Assembly (NCBI GenBank): GCA_947462875.1
Contig: CANHQJ010000027.1
Span: 1 to 47,809, forward strand
Origin: Verrucomicrobiia bacterium
Lineage (GTDB): Bacteria; Verrucomicrobiota; Verrucomicrobiia; Verrucomicrobiales; Akkermansiaceae
Direction: 5' to 3'
DNA length: 47,809 nucleotides
Positions 33,955 through 41,871 of the stretch are shown here, piece by piece (positions within the stretch are counted from its first letter, which is position 1; every line of letters begins with the position of its first letter). The position numbers and the translations under genes were made by a program. Under the pieces are notes generated by a model. It made no database searches. It was given only the letters and a program-made list of their open reading frames with translations, and had not been told where the DNA came from.

Positions 33955-34497
33955 ATGCAGAAATCCTTCTTGATCGGCGGTATGATCGCTGGTGGATTCG
34001 ATGCCACGGGAAGATACTTACTCACCGTATCTCATTCTGGCCGCGGCGTATATGATACGGCGACGTGGGAAAAGCTCATAAGAGACTATGACGATGCGTA
34101 TCCAGAAAATGGCTGTGTGCCGGGAATCGGCCCGATTGCGGGCGAGCTGATTCCCGTCACCGAAATGGATTACGACACCGGAATCCTCGCCTTCACCAAC
34201 GCTGACGAATCCCTCAGGATACACTACTCCGAGGGTACCATGACGGTGGAATCCTTTGCGCGTAAAGAAAACCGCAGCGATTGGCCTTTGATGGTGCGTC
34301 TGGGGCTGTGGGGCATATCCACCCGCGCAACCGCATGCAAGTTCGTCTGGATATCGTTCGTTTCAGCCTTGGTATGTCTGGTGATAGGCTTGTTCCTTCC
34401 GGTCTTTTTCATTGGCTCGATCTGGATCTTTTCCGCCTACTGGTATATCTACGCGATCCGTTGGGTGGATCAATATGGGAAGTGGAGAGAGGCGTAG
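33955..34497 (+). CDS. hypothetical protein with C-terminal membrane helices
   Basis: Protein of 180 residues of unrecognised function, started at the ATG at 33955 rather than the upstream TTG at 33934. The N-terminal half is beta-rich and begins GGMIAGGFDATGRYLLTVSH, SGRGVYDTATWEKLIRDYD, followed by GIGPIAGELIPVTEMDYDTG. This resembles a small soluble family of scattered distribution with WD-blade-like phrasing. Residues about 128-165 are hydrophobic, forming one or two membrane helices, and the end is charged. It is lower in GC than flanking genes and stands alone, followed by repetitive DNA, which suggests accessory origin. An immunity-type role is possible but unsupported. Confidence 0.65.
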   Translation: MQKSFLIGGMIAGGFDATGRYLLTVSHSGRGVYDTATWEKLIRDYDDAYPENGCVPGIGPIAGELIPVTEMDYDTGILAFTNADESLRIHYSEGTMTVESFARKENRSDWPLMVRLGLWGISTRATACKFVWISFVSALVCLVIGLFLPVFFIGSIWIFSAYWYIYAIRWVDQYGKWREA

Positions 34498-34507
34498 TGG
34501 GAAAAAA

Positions 34508-34577
34508 ATTCTGCGATTGGCAACAACTTGAGTGTAGGAATGGTCATTCTAACTAAAAATTGATTCTGCAATTAGCA
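34508..34577. repeat. imperfect 15-bp direct repeat
   Basis: ATTCTGCGATTGGCA (34508-34522) and ATTCTGCAATTAGCA (34563-34577) match at 13 of 15 positions, each followed by a CAACAACTT / GTTGTTACTT-like stretch. It sits between the hypothetical gene and the hairpin-rich element. Confidence 0.4.
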
Positions 34578-34607
34578 GTTGTTACTTGAACCGTGAGTGA
34601 TTGTAAA

Positions 34608-34865
34608 TCTCTAGAATCCCAGCGGGATTCCGTATCGTAGCCTAGGGATGGAGCGGGTGATCCTACCCTGGGGATTGCCCACAATCCAATTTCTTCCTGC
34701 CTCAACGATGTCGCGTCAAGTGTTGGCCGGAATCCGTGATACATCGTGGGCGCAACTCCGTGGGAGTTGATAGATGAATGCTTGTTCCTCCTGGGGTAGC
34801 TCGTGTAATCACAACCCTAGGCTTTGGGACGATATCTCGTTGCGATAGAACAATCCGTTAGGATT
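34608..34865. repeat. hairpin-rich interspersed repeat of Planctomycetes/Verrucomicrobia type
   Basis: A gene-free stretch built from short hairpins: GAATCCC-agc-GGGATTC (34614-34630), CAACTCC-gtg-GGAGTTG (34753-34769) and AATCC-gtta-GGATT (34852-34865), with CCTAGGG, TACCCTGGGG, TCCTGGGGTAGCTCG and AACCCTAGGCTTTGGGACG between them. This layout matches, from memory, a family of intergenic repeats common in Planctomycetes and Verrucomicrobia that is often mis-annotated as short hypothetical proteins. It ends at the stop codon of the HlyD-family gene. The hairpins are seen directly; the family link is recall and needs a search. Confidence 0.55.
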
Positions 34866-35813
34866 TCACTCTTCAATAAACACATCGATCTGCTGACCGA
34901 CATAGGCGCGGAATTTTTCCGGCGGGGCGAAGGAGAAAATCACTTGCAGCACCCGCGTGTCCACTCGCTCGGTGCTGGAGCCGGTGAGACTGGTCTTGGG
35001 AACGACGAAGGGCTCGATGTATTCGAGTTTGAGCTCGATGGGGTGATCGCGATCGCCTTTGATGTGCGCCACGGCCTTTTGTCCTTCGCGGATGCGGATG
35101 GCGTTCTGCTCGTCCACGTCAACGCGTGCTTGCAGGCGGTCGGTGCGGCCGAAGATGAGTGCCGGATTTTTCGAGTCGGTGCTGGCCCACTCGCCGGCGC
35201 GGATGTTGAGTTGCAATACGGTGCCGTCGCGCGGTGCGGTGACGGTGTATCGTGTTTTGAGAAGCTCCACGCTGCGTTTGCTGGCCTCGGCGGCCTGGAG
35301 CTCGGCTTGCGCGGAGAGGATCTGCGCCTCGGCGACTTGCAGCTGGTCTTTGGCGGTCTGCCATTCCTGTTCGATGATGGCGCGTTTGTCATCGACCTTG
35401 TCGAGCCGGTCAAAGAGCGAACGGGCGGTGACGCGTTGGGCTTCGGCGACCTTGATGGCCGCTTGTGCCCGGAGGACCTGGGCCTCGGCGTTGATGGCCT
35501 GCGCTTCGATGTCGCGATGATCGATCACAAAGAGCACGTCGCCTTTGCGGAGAGTCTGTCCGATTTTCACCGGCACCTCCGAGACCATGCCGGCCATGGG
35601 CGCGGAGATGATGACGTTTTCCTCGAAGGATTCGATGATGCCATTCGCCGCGATCATGTGATCGTAGGGTCGTGCGGGTGGTGTCTGTGGCGGCGCGAGG
35701 GGGATGCTGGAGTCCGCGGACTTGATAGTGTTGCTGACGCGGAAGATGCCATAGACACCGAGGATGGCGACGATGAACGTCAGGTAGCGCAGGATGGTCA
35801 GGAGGATTTGCAT
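34866..35813 (-). CDS. HlyD/DevB-family periplasmic adaptor of an ABC exporter
   Basis: Membrane fusion protein of 315 residues. One N-terminal membrane anchor (about 5-26), a split biotinyl-lipoyl domain (first half IISAPMAGMVSEVPVKIGQTL near 68-88, second half VTAPRDGTVLQLNI near 190-203) enclosing a coiled-coil hairpin rich in Ala, Gln and Glu (about 105-185), then a beta-barrel domain. Such adaptors link an inner-membrane ABC transporter to an outer-membrane channel. It is third in the - strand trio with permease and ATPase (12-nt gaps), matching DevBCA/MacAB-type systems. No TolC-like gene is in the window. Cargo unknown, possibly a lipid, peptide or antibiotic. Confidence 0.88.
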   Translation of the reverse strand: MQILLTILRYLTFIVAILGVYGIFRVSNTIKSADSSIPLAPPQTPPARPYDHMIAANGIIESFEENVIISAPMAGMVSEVPVKIGQTLRKGDVLFVIDHRDIEAQAINAEAQVLRAQAAIKVAEAQRVTARSLFDRLDKVDDKRAIIEQEWQTAKDQLQVAEAQILSAQAELQAAEASKRSVELLKTRYTVTAPRDGTVLQLNIRAGEWASTDSKNPALIFGRTDRLQARVDVDEQNAIRIREGQKAVAHIKGDRDHPIELKLEYIEPFVVPKTSLTGSSTERVDTRVLQVIFSFAPPEKFRAYVGQQIDVFIEE

Positions 35814-35825
35814 TGTGGTGGCTGG

Positions 35826-36548
35826 TTAGCGATGATGATCAAAATCGAACTTGGAAGTGGGCACTGACTCGACGATGCGGCCATCGTTCATCGTGGCGAT
35901 GCGATCCGAGTATTGTAAAATGCGGTGATCGTGCGTGACCACGATGGCGCAGCGTCCGGGCTGGCGCATGAGCCCGCGGAAGATCTCCATAACGAGTTGG
36001 CCGTTTTCGGCATCGAGCGCGGCGGTGGGTTCGTCGCAGATGATGAGGCGGGGATTGTGGACCAGCGCGCGGGCGATGGCCACGCGTTGCTGTTGCCCGC
36101 CCGAGAGCTGGTTCGGGCGTTTTTTCATGTGCTCGCTTAGCCCGACCTGGTCTAACGATTTTCTGGCATGAGGCAGCGCCTTCGAGAGGCTCATGCCCTG
36201 GATGAGCAGGGGAACAGCGGCGTTTTCCTCGCAGGAGATGGTGGGGATGAGGTTGAATTGCTGGAAGATGAAACCGATGTTGCGCGCGCGGAAGCGGGTG
36301 ATGGCGGATTTTTTCATCGCATGCAGCGGCTCGCCCAGGACGCGCAGTTCCCCGCGATCGGCCGTGAGGGTCCCGGCGAGGATGCTGATCAGGGTGGTTT
36401 TGCCACAACCGGAGGGGCCGAGCAGCATGAGGATTTCCGACTCGTAGGCGTCGATGTCGATGCCGTGGAGCACCTCGATGCGGGCGGTGCCACTACCAAA
36501 GCTTTTGGTGATGGAGCGGGCGCTGGCGGCGATGATGGGAGCGGACAT
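35826..36548 (-). CDS. ABC transporter ATP-binding protein (DevA/MacB/LolD type)
   Basis: ATPase subunit of 240 residues. Walker A GPSGCGKTT is at about 44-52, the Q-loop near FQQFNLIPTI, the signature LSGGQQQRVAIARAL at about 147-161, Walker B LIICDEPTAALD, and the H-loop VVTHDHRI. The strong match of signature and spacing places it with the MacB/LolD/DevA class that powers mechanotransmission rather than substrate passage through the membrane. The gene lies 12 nt after the permease and 12 nt before the adaptor on the - strand, so all three form one unit. Confidence 0.93.
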   Translation of the reverse strand: MSAPIIAASARSITKSFGSGTARIEVLHGIDIDAYESEILMLLGPSGCGKTTLISILAGTLTADRGELRVLGEPLHAMKKSAITRFRARNIGFIFQQFNLIPTISCEENAAVPLLIQGMSLSKALPHARKSLDQVGLSEHMKKRPNQLSGGQQQRVAIARALVHNPRLIICDEPTAALDAENGQLVMEIFRGLMRQPGRCAIVVTHDHRILQYSDRIATMNDGRIVESVPTSKFDFDHHR

Positions 36549-36560
36549 GAGCGGGGGATA

Positions 36561-37721
36561 TTAGCCTCGGAAGACGACGGCGGCATCGAGCAAACTGACG
36601 CGCAAGATGCCGAGAAAGGAAGCCAGAGAACAAATCAAAATGATCACGCCTAAGACCGCGAAGGGAATCACATCCGGCATGTAAAACGGCGGCTGTGTGT
36701 TTTTGATCGCGGCCAGACCAAACAGCGAGGCCAGCGCCAGACCGATGCCGTATCCCACCAGTCCGACAACGGTGACTTGTGAGAGCAGCATCATGCACAG
36801 TTTGCCATTGGAGGCACCCATCGCTTTTAGCGCTCCGTAATGCTTCAAATTATCCAACACAAACAAATAAAACGTCTGACAGGAAATCGCGACGCCCACG
36901 ATGAAGCCGACAAGCACCGTGGTGCCGAATGAAATCGGAATGCCGGTGTTTTTCACATACCAGAACATAGTGGCGGTGTTGAAGTCGCGTTCGGAGGATT
37001 GGAATCCGGCATTCGTGTAGGCCTTCAGCCCCGTTTGCCGTTCGATCGATGCGGCGACACTATCCGCATCGCGGCCCGCGCTGGGCGACACGAGAATGGC
37101 GGAAAGCATCTTGCGCTGCGGCGGCGAGTAGCTCAGGGCGCGCTCGTAGGTGGTCCAGATGAAAGGTCCGCCGGTGAACGAGCGCATGGCTTTACAGATG
37201 CCGACAATGCGCGCCTCCTGGTCGTTGATCTCGAAGGTGTCACCCATCTTCAACGGCGTTTTCGGATCGGGAGACAGGCGGCTGAGCGCGAGGTCGTCGA
37301 CAATCACCGCATTCGGCTGGCGCAGGGCGCCGATGCTGCCCTCGATCATGCGGGTTGGCGCTCCGGCGAAAGTGGTGGAATCGATCCCTAACAACTGCAC
37401 CACGGTGAGGCTGCCGTTTTCCAGTCGCACGTTTTGCACGCCGGAGTAGAGCGGCATGGCCCAGTCCACGCCATCGCAACTGCGCACGCGGCCGAGGTCG
37501 GTATCGCGCATGGCGATGGTTTGATTGACCTGCCGCACTTCCGTCTCCACCACCCAGATCGGCGCGGGGGCGTTTTTCAGGATGGCGGTGGTCCAGCGCA
37601 TCAGTCCGCAGAACACCGAGCTCTGTTGCGTCATCAGGAAAGTCGCGAACATGACCCCGAAAACGAGCATGAGATACTTGGCAGAATCGCCAAACAGCAT
37701 TTTCAGAGCGAGTCGGAACAT
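36561..37721 (-). CDS. ABC transporter permease (FtsX/MacB-PCD, DevC-like)
   Basis: Permease of 386 residues with the four-helix MacB/FtsX layout: helix 1 at about 15-35, a periplasmic MacB-PCD-like domain of about 220 residues, then helices at about 265-290, 310-337 and 348-375. The ECF-like cytoplasmic loop LKHYGALKAMGASNGKL, typical of FtsX-domain permeases for contact with the ATPase, sits after the second helix. It is first in the exporter trio. A 35-residue membrane peptide is encoded 55 nt upstream on the same strand. Confidence 0.88.
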   Translation of the reverse strand: MFRLALKMLFGDSAKYLMLVFGVMFATFLMTQQSSVFCGLMRWTTAILKNAPAPIWVVETEVRQVNQTIAMRDTDLGRVRSCDGVDWAMPLYSGVQNVRLENGSLTVVQLLGIDSTTFAGAPTRMIEGSIGALRQPNAVIVDDLALSRLSPDPKTPLKMGDTFEINDQEARIVGICKAMRSFTGGPFIWTTYERALSYSPPQRKMLSAILVSPSAGRDADSVAASIERQTGLKAYTNAGFQSSERDFNTATMFWYVKNTGIPISFGTTVLVGFIVGVAISCQTFYLFVLDNLKHYGALKAMGASNGKLCMMLLSQVTVVGLVGYGIGLALASLFGLAAIKNTQPPFYMPDVIPFAVLGVIILICSLASFLGILRVSLLDAAVVFRG

Positions 37722-37776
37722 CTACGCGCCGAGTCTACGTGGGTTTGCGGAAAAAGCAAACCGTAAGGGAGCGAAC

Positions 37777-37884
37777 TCAGGCCAATCCCATCAGAGCGAG
37801 CACGTTGTAGGCTCCCCAGAGGAAAGTGAGAACGATGGCAACCATCAAGAGTTTGGCGCAGATTTCAACTTGTGGACGTGTCAT
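37777..37884 (-). CDS. small single-helix membrane protein (35 aa)
   Basis: An ATG-started frame of 35 codons on the - strand, beginning MTRPQVEICAKLL and ending NVLALMGLA before TGA. Residues about 9-33 form one hydrophobic helix (LLMVAIVLTFLWGAYNVLAL); the N-terminus is polar. It lies between the Nudix gene (68 nt upstream) and the ABC permease (55 nt downstream), all on the - strand. I do not recognise a family. It may be a small accessory subunit of the exporter. Support is the well-formed helix, correct strand and fit to the gap; chance cannot be excluded at this length. Confidence 0.5.
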   Translation of the reverse strand: MTRPQVEICAKLLMVAIVLTFLWGAYNVLALMGLA

Positions 37885-37951
37885 GGCGGGCACAGTGAAT
37901 GGCGGAATGGCGGATTTGGCAAGTTGGAAATTTGTGCCAGGCAGGCGCGTA

Positions 37952-38416
37952 TCACAGCGTTACCCCGAAAAAGTCCTTCATCACCTGCCGATACACATCG
38001 TGTTTGAAGGGCGGGAGCCACTCGATATCGAACTCGCCCGGCTCGATCCAGCGGAAGTTGGAAAACTCGCGCGGGCTTTGGTTGACGTTGATCGGTGGCG
38101 CTCCGGGTTTGAGTTTGCAGAGATAATACGTTTGCTCCTGGCCGTGGAAGCCGTGCTTCTTGCGTTTTTTGAGGCGGGCTTCCGGTGGATAAATGTAGCG
38201 GTAGCCCGAGGCCTGCCGCACGACTTCGTAATGCTCCGGCAGCAGTCCGATTTCCTCCCTGACCTCGCGGGCGAGCGCCTGTTCGAGAGTTTCGCCCATG
38301 TCCACGCCTCCCTGCGGAAACTGCCACGAGCCGGGAAATGTCGAACGTTCGCACACCAACAACTGACCTTCCGGTCGGATGAAAAGAGCGGCGACATTGG
38401 GGCGAAAACGAACCAC
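37952..38416 (-). CDS. Nudix hydrolase, RppH/Ap4A-hydrolase-like
   Basis: Protein of 154 residues. RPNVAALFIRPEGQLLVCER and WQFPQGGVDMGET lead into the full Nudix box G-x5-E-x7-REVREEIGL, which binds the metal and the diphosphate. The phrase WQFPQGGVD is typical of the RppH (RNA 5'-pyrophosphohydrolase) and diadenosine tetraphosphate hydrolase branch. The frame is open far upstream, but that part is opposite the secreted gene at 38525; I place the start at the GTG at 38416, which gives the family's normal N-terminus MVRFRPNVAAL. It diverges from that secreted gene. Confidence 0.85.
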   Translation of the reverse strand: MVRFRPNVAALFIRPEGQLLVCERSTFPGSWQFPQGGVDMGETLEQALAREVREEIGLLPEHYEVVRQASGYRYIYPPEARLKKRKKHGFHGQEQTYYLCKLKPGAPPINVNQSPREFSNFRWIEPGEFDIEWLPPFKHDVYRQVMKDFFGVTL

Positions 38417-38524
38417 GACCTTGAATGTAAAGGGAAGTTGATCATTTGCAACACTCAAATCATGACAGTCAAAATATTCATTCTTGCGCTGGTCAAATCG
38501 AATCAGATGTGGGAGAGTAGCGGC

Positions 38525-39097
38525 ATGATGAAAACAATCATTTGCGCATTTGTACTCGGTGCCGGCTCTCTGGCGATGGCTCAGGGGACTAACAACAACA
38601 ATAATAACAACACGGCGAACAACACCGCGAGGCAGGATGAACTGGAGGCGCGGGTGAAGGAACTGGAAACGCCGAGCAATACCCGTTTCTGGCAATGCAA
38701 CATCAATGGCGGTGAAATCATGGTGGCGGTGGATCGCATCGGATCCATCAGCAAAACGCAGTATCTGCTGGATGGCGGACTGTTGTGCACCGAGGTGACC
38801 ATCGACACCCTCGGTGGGCAGTCGCTCACCCGCATCTATCACGTGGTGCCAGCAACGGAAGCGGTGGCGGCGAATGCGGCGACGAAAATCGTGGATCGCG
38901 CCAAGGAGGTGCTGGACAATACCTCGGCCCGCGCCGGATCACGACTGCACGAAATGGTGCAGAAATCCTATCCCACCACCACGCACGCGCATACCGTGGA
39001 ATTCCGTGTGATGCAGCTGCAGGATCTGGAAGCGCTGTATTCCAGTCTCAAGGCGACCTGGACTTCGGGCAAGGGCCGCACGTTCACGATCCGATGA
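38525..39097 (+). CDS. secreted hypothetical protein with poly-Asn linker
   Basis: Protein of 190 residues of unknown function. Two adjacent ATGs (38525 and 38528) start a signal peptide (MKTIICAFVLGAGSLAMA-Q). A low-complexity stretch with seven Asn in a row follows, then a short coiled coil (ARQDELEARVKELE) and a beta/alpha domain starting FWQCNINGGEIMVAVDRI. The long open frame upstream of 38525 is opposite the Nudix gene and is not used. Its stop overlaps the next ATG by 4 nt (ATGA), so it is coupled to the MBL-fold hydrolase. No family recognised. Confidence 0.75.
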   Translation: MMKTIICAFVLGAGSLAMAQGTNNNNNNNTANNTARQDELEARVKELETPSNTRFWQCNINGGEIMVAVDRIGSISKTQYLLDGGLLCTEVTIDTLGGQSLTRIYHVVPATEAVAANAATKIVDRAKEVLDNTSARAGSRLHEMVQKSYPTTTHAHTVEFRVMQLQDLEALYSSLKATWTSGKGRTFTIR

Positions 39098-39894
39098 GTT
39101 CCTCTGCCATGTCTTTTCGATTGGCGGACGCTTCGCCCTTGGAAGATGATGTTTCGTATGTCTGGCGCAAGGCGATGCGCGGCCACCAGCTTGACCTTGC
39201 GGGTATGGCGCGCGCCTGTGGCGTGGACGGACCGGCCATCGAAGCGATGATCGCGGGCAAGGCGAGTGCCGCTCTGTTGGAAAAAGCGGTGACGGTGCTG
39301 CATCTTCATGCCGCTGCTGTTCAGGCATTGCCCCGTTACCAACCACGGGTGCCGAATGTGCACGCGGTGATCGGATTGCGGCTGCCTTTTGAGACGGACT
39401 GGGTCAATGCGTGGCTGATACGCGAGGAGGATCAGGTGCTTCTCTTCGACACGGGCTTCGAGCGCGACTCGGCTCGTCACGCATTGCAGCCGCTGGGCGT
39501 GGCGGATCTTCAGCTGTTCCTCACGCACGATCACCGCGATCACGTGGGTGGCATCGCGGGCTTGCGTTCGATCGTGAAAAAACAACACTCGATGTCCTAT
39601 GGGCAAACGCAGCGCATCGGAGCGATGGAGCTGCGTTGCGTGGATCTGTCGGGCCACTGCATCCCCAGCTACGGCTATGTGATCACCGGGCTCTCGCGCA
39701 CGATCTGCGTGGTGGGCGATGCCCTCTTTGCCGGTTCCATCGGCGGCTGTGCGGATGCCTTCACGTATCAGATGGCATTGCGGAATCTCCGTCATCACGT
39801 GATGTCTCTGCCGGATGACACGATCCTCCTGCCCGGCCATGGTCCCGCCACCACGGTGGGCCAGGAAAAACGCAGCAATCCGTTTTTGGCATAG
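39094..39894 (+). CDS. MBL-fold metallo-hydrolase with N-terminal helical domain
   Basis: Protein of 266 residues, started at the ATG that overlaps the previous stop. Residues about 15-80 look like a helical, Xre-like segment (GHQLDLAGMARACGVDGPAI). The metallo-beta-lactamase domain follows: LFDTGFERD, the metal motif HDHRDH (THDHRDHVGG), then GH in LSGHCIPSYGY, GDALFAGSIGG and the final PGHGPATT. These are the ligands of glyoxalase II-type di-metal hydrolases. Substrate unknown; a thioester or lactone hydrolase is likely. Coupling to the secreted gene before it is probably incidental. Confidence 0.87.
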   Translation: MSSSAMSFRLADASPLEDDVSYVWRKAMRGHQLDLAGMARACGVDGPAIEAMIAGKASAALLEKAVTVLHLHAAAVQALPRYQPRVPNVHAVIGLRLPFETDWVNAWLIREEDQVLLFDTGFERDSARHALQPLGVADLQLFLTHDHRDHVGGIAGLRSIVKKQHSMSYGQTQRIGAMELRCVDLSGHCIPSYGYVITGLSRTICVVGDALFAGSIGGCADAFTYQMALRNLRHHVMSLPDDTILLPGHGPATTVGQEKRSNPFLA

Positions 39895-39898
39895 GATG

Positions 39899-40822
39899 TT
39901 ACGCGATAGGTTTTTGGCACCGTTCGTGGATGCGCTCTAGCAACTTTTGCAAATGGGGCAGGCTCAAGCCCTCAGCTTTGGCGCGGCGCAGCGGCTCGGC
40001 CCAGATCGCCTCGATTTCCACTTCCCTGCCTTCCTGCCAATCGATGAGGCTGCTCGGACGATAGGCTCCCATGGCGCGGGTGCGATCGATGTTCCAATCG
40101 ATCAAGTTCGGGTCCAGAGAAAATCCGCGCGCCGCCGCAGCCGTCACAACCTCTTCCATCAGCGCGCGAATCTCCGCGACGGTGCCGGGATTTTCCAGCA
40201 GCTGATCGGTGGTTTTTCCTCCCTCGGCAATGGCCATGCCATTGAAGGGCACATTCCAGATCAGTTTTTTCCACACGGTTTCCTCGACGTTGTCTTCGGT
40301 CACGGTATCCACTTTCGCCGCGGCAAACATCGCCGCCAGAGCCGCCGCGCGTCCGGGTATGCCTGCGGCAAATTCTCCGATGGCCATGCGCCCGCCTGCC
40401 GAGTGATGGATGGTGCCGGCGGCGAGGCGGTTGATGCAGACAAAACAGAGCGCTCCCAGAACGCGCGAGGCACCGGTGATCGCGGCGATCGCCTCGCAAT
40501 TGCCCAGGCCGTTCTGCAGTGTCATCACCTGGGTTGTTTCCTTCAACAGCGGTGGCAGGATTTTTTCTAACAATCCATTGCTCGTCGCCTTCCATGCGAC
40601 AATCACCAGATCGACCGGACCGATTTCCTCCGCACTGCGATAGGCCTGCACCGGATGCAGATGGAAATCCCCGTGCACACTGCGGCAGCGGATGCCATCG
40701 CGCTGGATGGCATCGGCATCGCTGCGCACGAGAAAACGCACGTCGTGACCGGCCTCGGCCAGTCTGCCACCGTAATACAATCCTATGGCGCCGGAGCCGA
40801 CAATGGCAATGGTGGAGAACAT
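39899..40822 (-). CDS. panE: ketopantoate reductase family protein (2-dehydropantoate 2-reductase)
   Basis: NADPH-dependent reductase of 307 residues. The Rossmann fingerprint GSGAIG (IAIVGSGAIGLYYGGRLAEAG) starts at residue 8. VDLVIVAWKATSN and TLQNGLGN are the conserved ApbA/PanE blocks, and KKLIWNVPFNGMA holds the catalytic Lys of the C-terminal ApbA_C domain. In the pantothenate pathway it would make pantoate. The family contains paralogues with other 2-oxoacid substrates and no other pantothenate gene is nearby, so the symbol is tentative. It lies 12 nt downstream of the deacetylase-family gene on the same strand. Confidence 0.82.
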   Translation of the reverse strand: MFSTIAIVGSGAIGLYYGGRLAEAGHDVRFLVRSDADAIQRDGIRCRSVHGDFHLHPVQAYRSAEEIGPVDLVIVAWKATSNGLLEKILPPLLKETTQVMTLQNGLGNCEAIAAITGASRVLGALCFVCINRLAAGTIHHSAGGRMAIGEFAAGIPGRAAALAAMFAAAKVDTVTEDNVEETVWKKLIWNVPFNGMAIAEGGKTTDQLLENPGTVAEIRALMEEVVTAAAARGFSLDPNLIDWNIDRTRAMGAYRPSSLIDWQEGREVEIEAIWAEPLRRAKAEGLSLPHLQKLLERIHERCQKPIA

Positions 40823-40834
40823 GATGGGGAAATG

Positions 40835-41770
40835 TTAGATGCCGCGGTATTCCGACGCCAGTTTTTTCGCCATGGCGATGGTGTTGCGGTGGATTTTCGC
40901 CGTGAACTCCGCCTGCCGGTTGTAGCCTCCGCCGTAGAGCACCGCCACGGGGATGCGATTGCGGATGAGCGCTTTCAGCAGGACTTCATCACGGCGCTGC
41001 ATGTCCTTGAGTGAGAGCATCATCTGTCCGAAGCGGTCGTTGCGGTGGTTGTCCGCCCCCGCGATCCAGATCACAAGATCGGGCGAAAAAACATCGAGCG
41101 CCGCGGCCAGTGTGCTGAACAGTTGTTTCAAGTACATCTCGCCCTCGACATAGCGCACGGTCTCCACATCCATCGTGCCGCTGTGTTTGTTGGTGGGGTA
41201 ATTTTTTCCGACGTGGATCGAGTAGGTGAAGACGTTAGGGTCGTTTTGCAAAATGGCATTCGTGCCATTGCCCTGATGCGCATCGGTATCCACCACCATC
41301 ACCTTGATGCCGGGGCGCCAGTCCTGCAAATCGCGGATCGCGGCGGCCACGTCGTTGAACACGCAGTATCCTTCGCCGTGTTCGCGGAAGGCATGGTGGG
41401 TGCCGCCCGCCAGACAGACGGCGACGCCCTCCTCCAACGCCGCGCGACAGGTCAGGCGCGTCGCTTCCACCTCGGTGGCGCTGCGGGTGTAGAGCTGTGG
41501 CGTCACGGGCAGCCCGAGGCGCATTTCCTCCTTGCGATCGACGGTACAGCTATAAATTTTCTGCAAGTAATTGCGATCATGCACTCGTTGCAGGATGTGC
41601 GTATCGGCGATGCGCACTTCCACGATTTCCTCCGGAGTGATGATGCCGCCATCGAGAAGCATGTCCTTCGAGATCCGGAATTTATCCATGGGAAACGGAT
41701 GGCCGGCAGGCAGGGTCAGTTCAAAATCTTCGGAATAAAAGCAGCGCATGGTGACGAAACAGGAAAGCAT
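40835..41770 (-). CDS. histone deacetylase family protein (acetoin utilisation/APAH-like)
   Basis: Zinc-dependent deacetylase-fold protein of 311 residues. AGGTHHAFREHGEGYCVFND carries the catalytic His pair and the Asn-Asp that follow it, and VVDTDAHQGNGT supplies the zinc-binding D-x-H; IAGADNH and LYGGGYN are further active-site blocks. Bacterial members act on acetylpolyamines, lysines or acetoin-related targets; which applies here cannot be told. A second ATG (codon 8, MRCFYSEDF) at 41749 is an equally good start and gives the more usual N-terminus. It is followed by the panE-like gene after 12 nt, suggesting a two-gene operon. Confidence 0.87.
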   Translation of the reverse strand: MLSCFVTMRCFYSEDFELTLPAGHPFPMDKFRISKDMLLDGGIITPEEIVEVRIADTHILQRVHDRNYLQKIYSCTVDRKEEMRLGLPVTPQLYTRSATEVEATRLTCRAALEEGVAVCLAGGTHHAFREHGEGYCVFNDVAAAIRDLQDWRPGIKVMVVDTDAHQGNGTNAILQNDPNVFTYSIHVGKNYPTNKHSGTMDVETVRYVEGEMYLKQLFSTLAAALDVFSPDLVIWIAGADNHRNDRFGQMMLSLKDMQRRDEVLLKALIRNRIPVAVLYGGGYNRQAEFTAKIHRNTIAMAKKLASEYRGI

Positions 41771-41871
41771 GGGAACGCGCCTGCGTAAAGCATAGATGTG
41801 CTTGTCAACAGGGGCGGCACCCGCATGGTAATACCAACTGTTTTCTGCTATTCCATTGACCGATCGACGGA

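Noticed and set aside
37952-38842. Nudix protein extended to 296 residues
   Set aside because: The added N-terminus is the reverse complement of the secreted gene at 38525 and has no Nudix homology; the GTG at 38416 gives the normal family length.
38785-39894. MBL hydrolase extended to 369 residues
   Set aside because: The extension is an out-of-frame reading of the preceding secreted gene; ATG 39094 overlaps its stop as expected.
41772-41871. Cobalamin riboswitch or Fur box before the TonB receptor
   Set aside because: No B12-box or Fur-like palindrome can be recognised in the 100-nt gap.
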